DNA of 64,000 bases from Panax quinquefolius. Taxonomy: Eukaryota; Streptophyta; Magnoliopsida; Apiales; Araliaceae. The notes beneath the pieces are model-generated. The model did not search any database. It had not been told where the DNA came from and was given only the letters and a program-made list of their open reading frames with translations. The number at the start of each line of letters is the position of its first letter. Positions within the stretch are counted from its first letter, which is position 1. Below, piece after piece: positions 1 to 10,427 of the stretch. The stretch is from positions 139,886,568 to 139,950,567 of the forward strand of contig CM035167.1 of the NCBI GenBank assembly GCA_020205615.1. The letters run 5' to 3'. The translations under genes were made by a program, and so were the position numbers.

Positions 1-890
1 GTCAAAGTCTTGTCAAGCAATTTCATTTTCCTACTGAATCTCCAGTAGCCTTGAATACAATCTTTTTCATCAACAGCCAGTTCTTGCAACGGAAATTTCA
101 TTGCAGTAAATTCTCTACTGCCACTCAAAACTTTAGCCATTTCACTAATTTCATCTCCCTTTGCATTATCATGGTCCGATTCATCACCACCAGCACTCTC
201 AACTCCAAAATAACCCCTTCCCACTCTACCACTAACAATTTTTTTCCCCGACTGCAATCTCAAACACCCTTCATTCGTCTAACCCTCTCGAACTGATTCA
301 AACTCTGGGCCTAATTTTCTCTTCCCTTTCCCCTTCTTTGAGGTCGCAACCCTTTGAACACTCTGCTTCAAACTACCCAAATCAGAACCCAACTCCCCTT
401 CCATTCCACTCACCAATAAATCTTCATTTAACATTAAAACCAATTTAAGATCAGCCACACTCTTCTCTTTATGATCTACTCCGGTACCCAACTGTCCCGA
501 AACAAGGGTATTATCATCCACTTCAAAATCACAAGCCTTGCTTTCAGTATCGCACAAGCCCAAATCAGTGTTGACTTTAATGATAGTGCTTTTCTTTTTC
601 CGACCCGAAACCAAACTGTTGCGGTTAATTTCATTTGAACCTGATTTCGACGCAAGTCGGAGACTCCGTCTACGAACAGTTCCTGAATAAGATCCTGCCG
701 CACTTTGAACCAAAGGACTCGAACTCGGCGTAGAGTTGTAGGAAGGTATGTTCGAGGGATTTCCTAGGGTTTTCAATGGGGTTGAGGGTCCGATGGATAT
801 AAGCCCATCTTCTACGGTTTTAGGCTGAGATTGAGATTTGATATTTGGGACAATTTCGCGAGACCTTAAGACCGTCATTTTTCCCCACAA
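1..890 (-). CDS. N-terminal exon of an unrecognised nuclear-type protein; one in-frame stop; runs off the window
   Basis: On the minus strand the frame is open from ATG 890-888 (or the second Met at 878-876, MTVLRSREI) to base 1, about 297 codons, except for a single TAG at 279-281. After that stop the same frame continues without interruption for 92 codons with the same Ser/Gly/Lys/Glu-rich composition, so the TAG is probably a nonsense allele or a sequence error and not the true end. The protein is low in complexity, Ser/Thr/Pro-rich at the N-terminus, with a basic patch RRRSLRLASKSG near residue 75 and a KKGKGKRKLG patch near residue 190. Both could be nuclear localisation signals. I see no catalytic domain in this part. 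E2F-type sites upstream suggest a cell-cycle, replication or repair role. A RAD7-like LRR protein is one guess, from a vague resemblance of the N-terminus, which I could not confirm. The rest of the gene lies left of the window. Confidence 0.6.
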
Positions 891-993
891 TTTCTAACGT
901 TTGAAATGTAGGGTTTGCAAAACTAGCGAAAATTTTGAAAATACGTGCACTGTATACAACAAAATCGAGACTCAAGAATAACTGCTAGAGAAA

Positions 994-1005
994 TGGCGGG
1001 AAAAA
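994..1005 (-). promoter_or_regulatory. E2F-type site, proximal
   Basis: TGGCGGGAAAAA on the plus strand reads TTTTTCCCGCCA on the gene's strand, matching the E2F/DP consensus TTTSSCGS. It lies about 120 bp upstream of the likely start codons of the minus-strand gene at 890/878. The function is inferred from the motif only. Confidence 0.5.
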
Positions 1006-1153
1006 TAAGAGAGAGACTTACAGTAGTGTTAGGGCGACCGCTGGGAGAAGGCTACTATCGTGTCGTGCTGTTGCCTCGTTTGGGGCTTTTTGTCTTCACA
1101 TTCTGGAGGGGAGAGAAACTTGTGTTGACACGAGTGATAAGATGCTTCGCCCA

Positions 1154-1167
1154 TTTTCCCGCCAAAA
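1154..1167. promoter_or_regulatory. E2F-type site, distal, near-palindromic
   Basis: TTTTCCCGCCAAAA is an almost perfect extended E2F site that reads as a consensus on both strands. It is the second such site within 175 bp, about 270-290 bp upstream of the minus-strand gene. Paired E2F sites are typical of plant S-phase genes. Confidence 0.55.
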
Positions 1168-1425
1168 TCAACACTGAAGTATATTTTGGTCCTACAGTTT
1201 ACAAAGAAATTAACATGGCATCCCAAAGTTTAAAGGGATACCCTTTTACATCCTAAGCTTCTACTTTTACTTTATAAACACAATAAGGTATAAATTATAA
1301 CATTAATATTGACTTTCTAAAAATTAAATTAAAATATTTTTAAAATTAAAATTGATATAATTAATTTAAATTTTGAAAATAATAAATTTTGTAATCAATA
1401 ATACTTTTAGGTATAGTTTGTGATA

Positions 1426-1430
1426 TTCAT
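1426..1430. repeat. Target-site duplication (TTCAT) of the outermost retrotransposon, left copy
   Basis: TTCAT directly precedes the LTR terminus TGTGACGCCCC. The same five bases follow the other LTR terminus (GGTCTTACA) at 51886-51890. A 5-bp duplication is standard for Ty3/gypsy integrases. Confidence 0.85.
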
Positions 1431-2778
1431 TGTGACGCCCCAAAATTATGTATACATCACCCATCTTGGGTCGCCGACATACAGGATGCGAATTCAAATA
1501 CAACCGCTGCATGTACAATACGACAAAACATAAACCGTGAGTTTGAATACAAATATTATCTACTGTAGAGATTATACAAACTCAAAAAGAGTCCTCATTA
1601 CGATTATTATCACACTATTTCACGTATAGTGAGGACTACTAATGCTATCATCCTGACCATCACTCCGCTCCCCGACTCGTCCCAAATATATTCTCATTTC
1701 AAGAGAATAAAGTGAAAGGAAGGGTGAGCTCAACTAGCCCAAGAAGAAATATTACGACTAAGATAATGCAAAGATAAATTATCATTAGTCTCCAACAATG
1801 TTAAACCGATAAAATATAATAGACATCAAGTTTAACTGCAATGAACAAGCAATCCATTAAAAGAGTCAAGTAGAAAATAAAATCTACTATCTTTTATGAT
1901 TAAAAAGTTTTTTCATCATCATATCGCCGAGACTCAAATTTTAATAAATATTCCACATCATCGAATCACCCCCGCACTACTACGCCAAGGATATTCTTTA
2001 AGATCACCGACCACAATTATTCATGCACTACGGGCCAAGAATATTTGTGTATTCATTAATGGTCATGATCATGCCAACAACTCATCCATCAATGCATTAC
2101 GGCCAATAAGGACTTTTACCACATCACTTGTAACATTACTACCATGATTACAATCAATAATCCTCATCATAATCATACCAATTCCATCTATGCACTACAG
2201 TGCCACGATGACTTTCAACAAAATATAAACATGAGGATGATGACAATGATATAAGAATTCAATAAAACAAGTTCAAGAATTATTTTATCCAGAATTATTA
2301 ACGTCCAAATTGTCAACACGATCATTGTTTTGTAGAGTAAAATTCAAGAATGATCGGAAGAATATTTTCATGAAAAGATACTAGATGAAGCGCAAATATC
2401 AAGGATATTCTACTAATTTCATGTAGTATAGAAGTCAAAACTTTAACCAACCGAGTATAATAAAGAATGGAATAACAAAAGAAATCAACACGCACGCGGT
2501 GATTGCGTGATGTAAGTTATTCCAACAGAATAATAATAATCGGAACTAGGTCGCAAAATTTGCACCGGCAGTGATGTTCCAATGTAATAATAAAAAGCAG
2601 TAACCAGTCCTGTAAAACACATGCATGTGATGTTCCAATGTAATAATAATAAGATTGTAACCAGTGTCCGTGTAAAACACATGCATACGATGTTCCAACG
2701 AAAACAATAAAAGAATGTCACCAAGTATAGGGTAGACCGCGTATACAGGTTATTCCAACAGAATAATAAGAAATGGAA
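1431..2778 (-). repeat. 3' LTR of the outermost element, distal part
   Basis: Inverted LTR end. In minus-strand sense it carries the R-U5-type region with the conserved GAGCTCACCCTTTC stretch (1720-1737 in inverted form) and the ~60-bp tandem repeats (about 2500-2765). It is cut at 2778 by the element starting at 2779; the other half resumes at 21863. Confidence 0.85.
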
Positions 2779-3484
2779 TGTAAGACCCCAACTTTTATAA
2801 ATAAAGATGAATTTTTCTATAAATATTATTTTTGAATATTATGGAATAAATTTGATATAATGTTATAGTTGTGGGTAATATTTATAAATTTTGCAAAGTA
2901 TGCAAGTTGTTATAAAATATTCGTTTGGTCGGGGAATATTCTTTTGTTAGGGAATATTCGATAACTACTCAATCATTGGTGGACCCCATTAATGTAATTA
3001 TTGTTTGGATTGAGAAAACGACAAAATATTTTATAAAAATAACTACGGAGGTGTTACCGTTAAACCGCTGAACTACCCTTGGTAATAAGTACGATGAATA
3101 CGCTGTGGTTTGCATAGTAGCAGACACGGATTGATTATCGATGCTTACGTGAGAAGTCACTCACCTATGCTCAATTATTACTACAAATAATTGCTACATC
3201 ATATCTCTTATATTATCGATTCAATTATCACACAAAGATCATCTCAGATAATATGTTATAAAGATTAAATCAATAATTGAGACGACATGTTATAAATGAT
3301 TAATAATTGTTGAAAGATTAAATATGTGTTGATGAAAAATAAAATGATTTGTGGTAAGTTTGATTATTTTATGGGGGCTCATATGTCATCATCTAAGAGT
3401 CTCTTCACAATAAGAATTACCTTCGTCAATAAGTAATTACCCTTGTGAATAGTATTTACCTTCATCAATAGTAATTACCTTCAC
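2779..3484 (+). repeat. 5' LTR of the family 1 element, proximal part
   Basis: It matches 19288-~20060 of the 3' LTR, including the start of the AATTACCTTCAC-type tandem repeat (about 3405-3484). It breaks off where the nested element begins at 3485. Confidence 0.82.
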
Positions 3485-4825
3485 GTAAGACCTCAAATTT
3501 TTAAATAAAAAGGAATTTCCTTTATTTTGAAATGTAGTAAGGGTTGATTTGATTAATGTGATAGTTAAGGGTTAAATACGCAAATATTTCAAAATAAGCA
3601 AGTGGTTATAAAATATTCATTGTTGTTTGAATATTCGTTTGGTCGTGGAATATTCAGATCGCTTCGGGAATATTCGTATTTACCACAAGCAGTACCATGT
3701 GTGGGCCCCATAACTAAAAGCGATCGGATGAAGAAAACGACAAATATAAGTTGTTTTTAAATAACTACAGAAGTAGTTGTTACAAGTTATCATCGCTGAA
3801 TACCCTATGGGTAAAAAACACACTAATACGCTGCTGTTGAACAAGAAGACACCAGATTGCACCAATTATTGATTCTTACGTAAGAAGGCACTACTCAATA
3901 ATGGTTACAAAGTAATTACCGCTCAAAGATTTTATCGAGTTAATAATTGTCGCAATTGATATTTTATATCATTGTTTGTTTCAATAATCACATTACACAA
4001 AGATCTTTCATTATCGGCAATAATTCATATTATCCTCAATAATATTATTAGATAACATTATTGGCAATGTCTAGAAAGTTCTCGCCTCAAGGAGAGGTTT
4101 GGTCATCTAATCAAGGCCCAAGAGTTAAAGAAATTTTATCGAAAGCCCCTCTTCCTCGAACCGCCTCGTCACAATATCAGTGATTCAAATATTATTTGTG
4201 AATAATTAATTATTGATTTATATGATGAGGAAAATATTGATTTTATGTGGATATAGATGGAGAAAATTTTTAAATGACAATTGTTGAAAATTAATATTTT
4301 ATCTTTTTCCGATAAAATAATTCATTTAAATATATTATTTTAATAATATATTAACTATGATATTTTTACAATGAATGTGGGATATATGAGTATATGAGGA
4401 GGAAGAGTATTTTTGTGGCATTAAATGTTTAACACATGTTTTGTGTGTTGGTGGACACAATTATCGATCAAATTTGATTATACCAGTAAAATCGCCTGCT
4501 TGTGGATTTCGGTCGATTTTTGTTTGGAATTTGGAAAACTTTCTTCTGCAAAGTTGTAGAGAATTGAATTTCCTATAAAAACTCAAGCGAGATTCGAATT
4601 TTCTGATGAAAGGGCTATTTATTATGAATTATTGAAGTTCAAGTTCAAATAATTGATTTTTGGGAGTTTAAATTATTTTTGTTAAGAAAAACGTTTTTTG
4701 TATTTTTTTTGGACATCATTAACATGTGTGGCTGGTGTTTTGACCAAAAGGTGGGCTAAGGAAAATTTGTATAATTATATTAATATTATATTAAATTTTC
4801 TCGCTTTTGTGTTCTAAGCATTTTC

Positions 4826-4834
4826 CTATAAATA
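4826..4834 (+). promoter_or_regulatory. LTR TATA box
   Basis: CTATAAATA followed by GGTGCTTAGG occurs at the same LTR position in other copies (11761, 28075, 34456). It is the expected Pol II promoter of the LTR, with the transcript start inferred about 30 bp downstream. Confidence 0.6.
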
Positions 4835-5117
4835 GGTGCTTAGGTTAGAATTGAAAATCACACCGTAAACCCAAGTTTTCTCTATTTCTCTCTCGATATT
4901 TTGAGCGTATTCTTGTGAGTATTTTGAGTATACTTTGAGTATTGCTAGACTAAGGTAAGTTCCTTCAAAGACTATACCCTAGATTCTAAATGTAAGTACC
5001 GATCTTTTTCGAGGTAAGTGGATATTATTTTTTTAGTAATGATATTATTTCTTCAATATCATTATACCGAAAATGTTGATCCAAGTTTTTATCAAATTTG
5101 GAACTTTTTCATGCTCT

Positions 5118-5345
5118 GGTTACTATTCATGAGTTACTATTCACGAGTTACTATTCATGAAGTTACTATTCACGAGTTACTATTCACGAGTTACTATTCA
5201 CGAAGTTACTATTCACGAAGTTACTATTCACGAGTAGTACTATTCATGAAGCGTGAAGATGTTTTTGTGGAATTTCTATCTTTTGGTGTCTGAGTTACTA
5301 TTCACGATACTAAGACTATTCACGATACTAAGACTATTCACGATA
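5118..5345 (+). repeat. Short tandem repeat GAGTTACTATTCAC(G/A) in the LTR
   Basis: About ten units of 15-16 bp, then ACTATTCACGATACTAAG-type units. Equivalent arrays with different copy numbers lie at 12055-12270, 24487-24655, 28350-28520 and 34738-34895. The reading frame through the array is a repeat artefact, not a gene. Confidence 0.8.
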
Positions 5346-5597
5346 CTACTAAGACTATTCAATTTAAAAATAAAATTTTTCTTTTTCCAAAATATCTATT
5401 CTCGATACTAACTCGATCAGATCCATGTTTTGATCATTCTCAATTTTACACCACTATGATTATTTTTGAGGTATTTTTGGACGTGATAAAACCAAGTAAT
5501 CTTAATCCTTAATCCTTAATCCTCACATTTTGTTTCACCGGATTCGCTTTTTTAAAAAAATATTTTCATCATCCTCACCTTAAATGATGATATTATT

Positions 5598-5790
5598 GAA
5601 TATCTTCGGCCAGAAGGCAAAGATGAATGATTTCAAAGAATATCTTCTTTGGCCCAGAAAAAAAGATGAACAGTGTTTAGATGAATACGACCGATTGATG
5701 AATATCTTTGCCTCAGAGTGCAAAGATGAACAAAGTTTAAATGAATATTTGATGAATATCTTCGCCTCAGAGCAAAAAGATGAATATTTG
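5598..5790 (+). repeat. ~45-bp tandem repeat (AATATCTTTGGC...CAAAGATGAA) in the LTR
   Basis: Four or five units of a partly self-complementary sequence: TCTTTGGC... and ...CAAAGATGA could pair as a hairpin. Equivalent arrays are at 12510-12705, 24890-25015, 28775-28950 and 35140-35270. Confidence 0.65.
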
Positions 5791-6323
5791 ATTCCGATGT
5801 TATCGATTGATGTTACAATAAAATATTGATGATGGACCGTTAAATTCATAGATTATAGTAGATTTCATTCTCTACGTAACTCTTCTATGAATTATTATTT
5901 CACCATGAATATTGATCCGAAACTTGTTGCCTATCAGATTCTATCGATTTTTCCTCGTCAAGACTAACGATAATTTGTTGATATTATCTTAGTCATAATA
6001 TTCTTTATCGGGCTAGTTGAGCTCACCCTTTTCCTTGTTGTTCCATTTTTCTTCTCGTGAGGCGAGAATGTAAATAGTACTAGCTTCTGGGTATGGAATG
6101 AAGATTCTAGAGAGAGTTGTTTAGTAGTCCTCACCATTTTTGTAAAATAATGAATCAATAATGTGATGAGGATTTATTTGAGTATAGATATTGTCTAGAA
6201 GATAATATTTGTATTCAAACTCACGCTTTTATCGTTGTAATAATAAAGTTGTAGTTGCTTCGCACCATGTATTTGCGCACTCGTAATGGGTGTTGTGTAT
6301 ACCTATTTTGGGGGCGCCACAAT

Positions 6324-6335
6324 TGGTATCGTAGC
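6324..6335 (+). other. Primer-binding site (initiator tRNA-Met type)
   Basis: TGGTATCGTAGC starts three bases after the LTR end. The plant consensus is TGGTATCAGAGC, so CAGA reads as CGTA here. The same altered form is seen at 14475. Confidence 0.75.
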
Positions 6336-6665
6336 TATAAGTAAAGAGCCCCAGCCTCTCGCCGGTGACTTCGTTGATGGGGGATGCACCGCCGCATTTC
6401 CGTAGGGGACGCCTGCTTTCTTGGCAAAACCGACAGTAGTACCATTGTGAGGTCGTGGTCAAGCACCAGAGGGTCACAGATGGTATCGTAGCTTAGGGAT
6501 ATGATCTCCATGAGATCGAGGAATAGAACTAGAGGGAGAGAGAGACGAGTAAATCCTTCGCTAAGGTGTCCTACCTAAGCTTATTTGTTAGTCGGTCAAG
6601 ATATAGGATATTATGTGATATATCGATTTCTTTAATTAACCCTTATTTTATGACAAGATTTGAGA

Positions 6666-9600
6666 ATGTCGACCGAGAATATTAATGAAGGAGTAAATGA
6701 GACCGTGGAGATGCCTCAGACTCACCAACGAGGAGAACGTGCAACAGTCGGGGTAATGTTCCTCCCGTGAACAACACCACCGAAAGCGTATGATGAACGA
6801 GGGATGTTTAGAAGCTTTTTGCTCATGCAAAATCGCATTTAGGAGACTCGTGTTCAAAATACAGAGGAAATGATAGAATTCACGAGTGGTCACAACCAAG
6901 CAGCAAAGAGTCGGGACCACCGCACTTCGGGGAAAGCCGGATCCGATTAAGGAGACGTGGGTCAAACAAATTACCAAGATATTCGATGTCTTGGGATGCA
7001 CGGAGGAACAGAAAGTTCCATTCGCCACCTTTATGTTCCGTGGCGAGGCAGACATCGGTGGAATCAGCGAAGCGCACTCCATCCAAATTGCACTCAAAGA
7101 TGTCATGGGAGACGCTTTAGAAATAGCTCAATGACAAGTACTTCCCCGAAAGTATTCGGCTATACGGAAGGAAGTGGAGTTTATTAGACTAGAGCAGTAA
7201 TAACACGACGGTCCCAAAGACGAGGCGAAGTTCATGAGTTATCCAGTGTTTGCACCTCATTTGGTGGAGAATGAGGAACGATGACGCTGGATGTTTCGAG
7301 AGGTTTGAAACCCGACATACGCCAAGATCTCATTTCTCATAAATTTTCTCTATTCGATAAGTTGTCAATGTGGCTCAACTTGTTAGAAATGAGATAACGA
7401 GTACGCTCAACCGAGGGACCATAACCAGATCATACCAAGATAGCAAATACCATCGTAATAACGATAACCAAATGGAGAAAGAAGAATACGATTAAAGGCT
7501 AGAACCACTCGGTGGTAATCGTGGCCATGAAAATAAAGAAGCGAGCCTGGAGGAGATTTTAAAAGAGGAGATTCAACAACGACTACGCTAAGACGCCAAA
7601 TACTTATAGCAACTAGTTTTATGGAGGAGAACGACCACCGGTCGACAAGTTACAAATGCGGAAAGAGGGACATATCACCCCAAACCGCCCCACACAACAG
7701 CTTTAAGGTATGCTATAGTTGTGGAAAGAAGGACATATCGCCGAGATCAGACGAGAATAAAACCTAGTTCAATGGGACTCGGTGACTCAAAAGATCGTCC
7801 CCGTAAAAGTCAAAGTCAACGATTCCGGAAGAGCGCTTTGTCGTGACCTCCATTAAATGCAAGGAACCCGAACGGTTAGCACGTTAGTTAATTATAAATT
7901 CTCAAGTAAGTATATACCTTACTAGATATCTGCTCTACCCATTCTTTTATCTCTTACTCATACCAACGCTTAAACTCGACCGAGAGAAATTAGACTTCGA
8001 CCTATCTCGTGGAAACTCCGTTAGAGAAACTTTCATCACATCCACCGCTTATAAATCTTGCTTGATTCAGTCAGCACTATCACATTACCGTTAACCTTAT
8101 TTCTATAGAGATATTTGTTTTTGATGTGATTTTAAGGTTAACTACTCATCACGCCAAATTGATTATTTTCGTAAGGTCATAGTTTTCATATTCCTAAGCA
8201 ACCCGTTATTCAATTCAAGCAATCAAACCATCAGTAGTCAAACATTTTCATATCAAGCCATGAAGTCATTCGCTTATTACGATGTCAAATTTTCTTAGTC
8301 CATGTTATGGATTTGAATAAAGACACGCCGATTTGAATAATATTCCCGTTGTTATTGATTTTCCCCGACGATTTTCCAAGAATTTCGCTTACTCCCAAAG
8401 CCCGATATTAAATTTTGTATCGACTTTGAACCCAGACAAAAACTCATTTCTAAAATCTCATATCGAATGGCTCCTATCAAACTTCGTGAGTTAAAATTCA
8501 ACTATAGAATTTGGTACCGAGCCTTTATCTCATGACTTCCTTCAGGAATTCACCTGCCGCACTCTCCGTAGGGACGCCATATTCGCGCGAGCGATAAAAC
8601 CGATAGGTGTCATTGTGACGCATATCCAAGATCGGGATACGAGTCACAAATGAGAGCAACCTAAGTCAAGAATCGAAATACGTAGCTTTCAGGCTTAGTC
8701 AAGTTATTATCGAGATTCGTTGAAGGATATTCTCGAATCGCTATTCCGTTAACTTAGCCGACTCGAAAAGATACAAAATTCGAATGGAGCGAGGAATGCG
8801 AGAAGATTTTCCAAGAGCTCAAGAGGCGACTCATTTCAAGATACATATTCTAACCATACCATCTTGAAAAGCTTAACGTAGTAGCCGACGCGTTGAGTAG
8901 AAGATCATATGCGAACGAAAAGCGATGATGTCAAGTATACGACAGAGCCAACTTTAATAGAAAAAGTTAAGGTCGCTCAAGCCACCGACTTCTTGAGTCG
9001 ATGATGCGATGAAGAAGAAAGTAAAGAAGGAGCTATTCCTAAGCGCGAGAATCGATGAAGAAGGAATACTTCGAGTCCACTCTGCACTTTCAGTGTTCCT
9101 AACGACTCGATTCAAGAACAAGATTATGATGGAGGCACACAATACACCATTTGCAATCCATCTCGGGAGTACCAAAATGTATTATGATCTTCAACATACA
9201 TTTTGGTGGAGCAATATGAGGAGAGAGAGATCGCAGTAGTTTATCTCGATGTGTTTAACTTGCTAACGTGTAAAAAGGCGAGCATCTTGTACCTAAGGGT
9301 CCGCTGCAAACCACTTGAGATTTTGAAATGGAAGTGGGAACACATTACCCTGAATTTCATTACTAATCTTCCTGTGGTTTCTCAAGGCATAGATGCGATT
9401 TGGGTTATTGTTGATAGATTAACCAAGTCTCCGCTTATTTTCACCGATACGAGAGACTTATTCCTCGAACGCCTTTTCTCGATGTACGTAAATGAGATCA
9501 GTGAGATCGCATGGCATGCCAAGATCCATAGTTTTAGATCGTGACCCAAGATTCACTTCATGATTTTGGGTTAGTTTGTAGAAAGCTACGGGCACGAATT

Positions 9601-10415
9601 TACATTTATCTGGCTGGGTATACCATCCTCAAACGGATGGGCAATCGTAAAGGACTACTCAAACTCTCAAGATATATTAAAACTCGTGGTCCTAGATTTC
9701 AAAGGAAGTTGATAAGTACTTGCCATCGGTGGAATTCTCATACAACAATAGTTATTAAACAAATATAGGCATGGTTCCATTCAAGCATTATATGGACAAA
9801 AATGTCGCTTCTCCAATATGTTGGGATGAGGTGGGTGAAGCAACATTGTTGGGACCCGAAAGTTAGTACGTATGACTAATGATTCGAATAACGATATACA
9901 AACCAAGACAAGATCGACAAAAGAGTTATGCGGATCTTCATCGAAAGGACGGGAATTTAATGTAGGGGATCATGATTGTCATGAAGTCGCTCCACGGAAG
10001 GGAGTTACAAGATTTGGGAAGAGAGGAAAGCTCAATCCACGATTTATCGTCCATTTCAAATTCTCGACCGAGTAGGAAATGTAGCCTATAGACTTGCAAG
10101 CATCTCCGAGTATGTCTCGTGTTCATAATGTGTTTCATATATCCGTATTTCAGAATATGTGAAAGACCCAACCACGCTATCGAAAGTTAGAACCGATTTA
10201 GATAGCCAAGACTTAACGTATGAGGAGGTACCATCAAGATTTTGGATAGAAGGAGCATGTCCCACGCTAAGAAAGGTTATACCACAAGTTAAAGTTTTGT
10301 GGAGGAATCATGCTATAGAGGAAATGACCGGAATTGAAACAAAAATGAAAGCGAGGTATCCTCACCTTTTCAAAACACTGTGTATCGTACGCCAATTTCG
10401 AGGACGAAATTTCAT
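6666..10415 (+). pseudogene. Degraded gag-pol of the family 2 element
   Basis: Gag begins at ATG 6666 (MSTENINE). The capsid-like stretch with KQITKIFDVLGCTEEQKVPF is at about 6967-7025, and two adjacent CCHC knuckles are at about 7650-7750. Protease remnants follow at about 7900-8120, then the start of reverse transcriptase (about 8450-8600). The reverse transcriptase core with the FIDD active site is missing, and the sequence jumps to the segment before RNase H (about 8690-8860) and then to the end of RNase H (8880-8910). Integrase is recognisable at 8990-9850 (FAIHLGSTKMYYD, then [10 protein letters not shown]), followed by a C-terminal chromodomain-like part to 10390. Frameshifts are frequent. 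Function is lost as written. Confidence 0.8.
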
Positions 10416-10427
10416 AAGAGGGGAGGT
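10416..10427 (+). other. Polypurine tract of the family 2 element
   Basis: AAGAGGGGAGGT lies directly before the 3' LTR and follows the ATTTCATAAG block seen before every 3' LTR in the window. It is the expected plus-strand priming site. Confidence 0.75.

Larger units (their letters stand above)
891..1425. other. 5' flank and promoter region of the minus-strand gene
   Basis: Apart from the two E2F-type sites I see no supported coding sequence here. The short frames at 945-1256 and 1029-1226 look random. From about 1260 to 1425 the sequence becomes strongly AT-rich up to the retrotransposon boundary. Confidence 0.5.
3485..6321 (+). repeat. 5' LTR of the family 2 element
   Basis: It starts GTAAGACCTC (the leading T is unclear) and ends GGGGGCGCCACA, immediately followed by the primer-binding site. 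It contains a TATA box at 4826, a direct repeat of GAGTTACTATTCAC (5118-5345) and a ~45-bp repeat (5598-5790). Confidence 0.85.

Noticed and set aside
945..1256. 103-codon plus-strand frame near the left gene
   Set aside because: It overlaps the presumed promoter with E2F sites; no homology signal recognised and the composition does not look coding.
5018..5293. 91-codon open frame on the plus strand
   Set aside because: It is produced by the TTACTATTCAC tandem repeat inside an LTR; the peptide is itself a repeat with no gene features.
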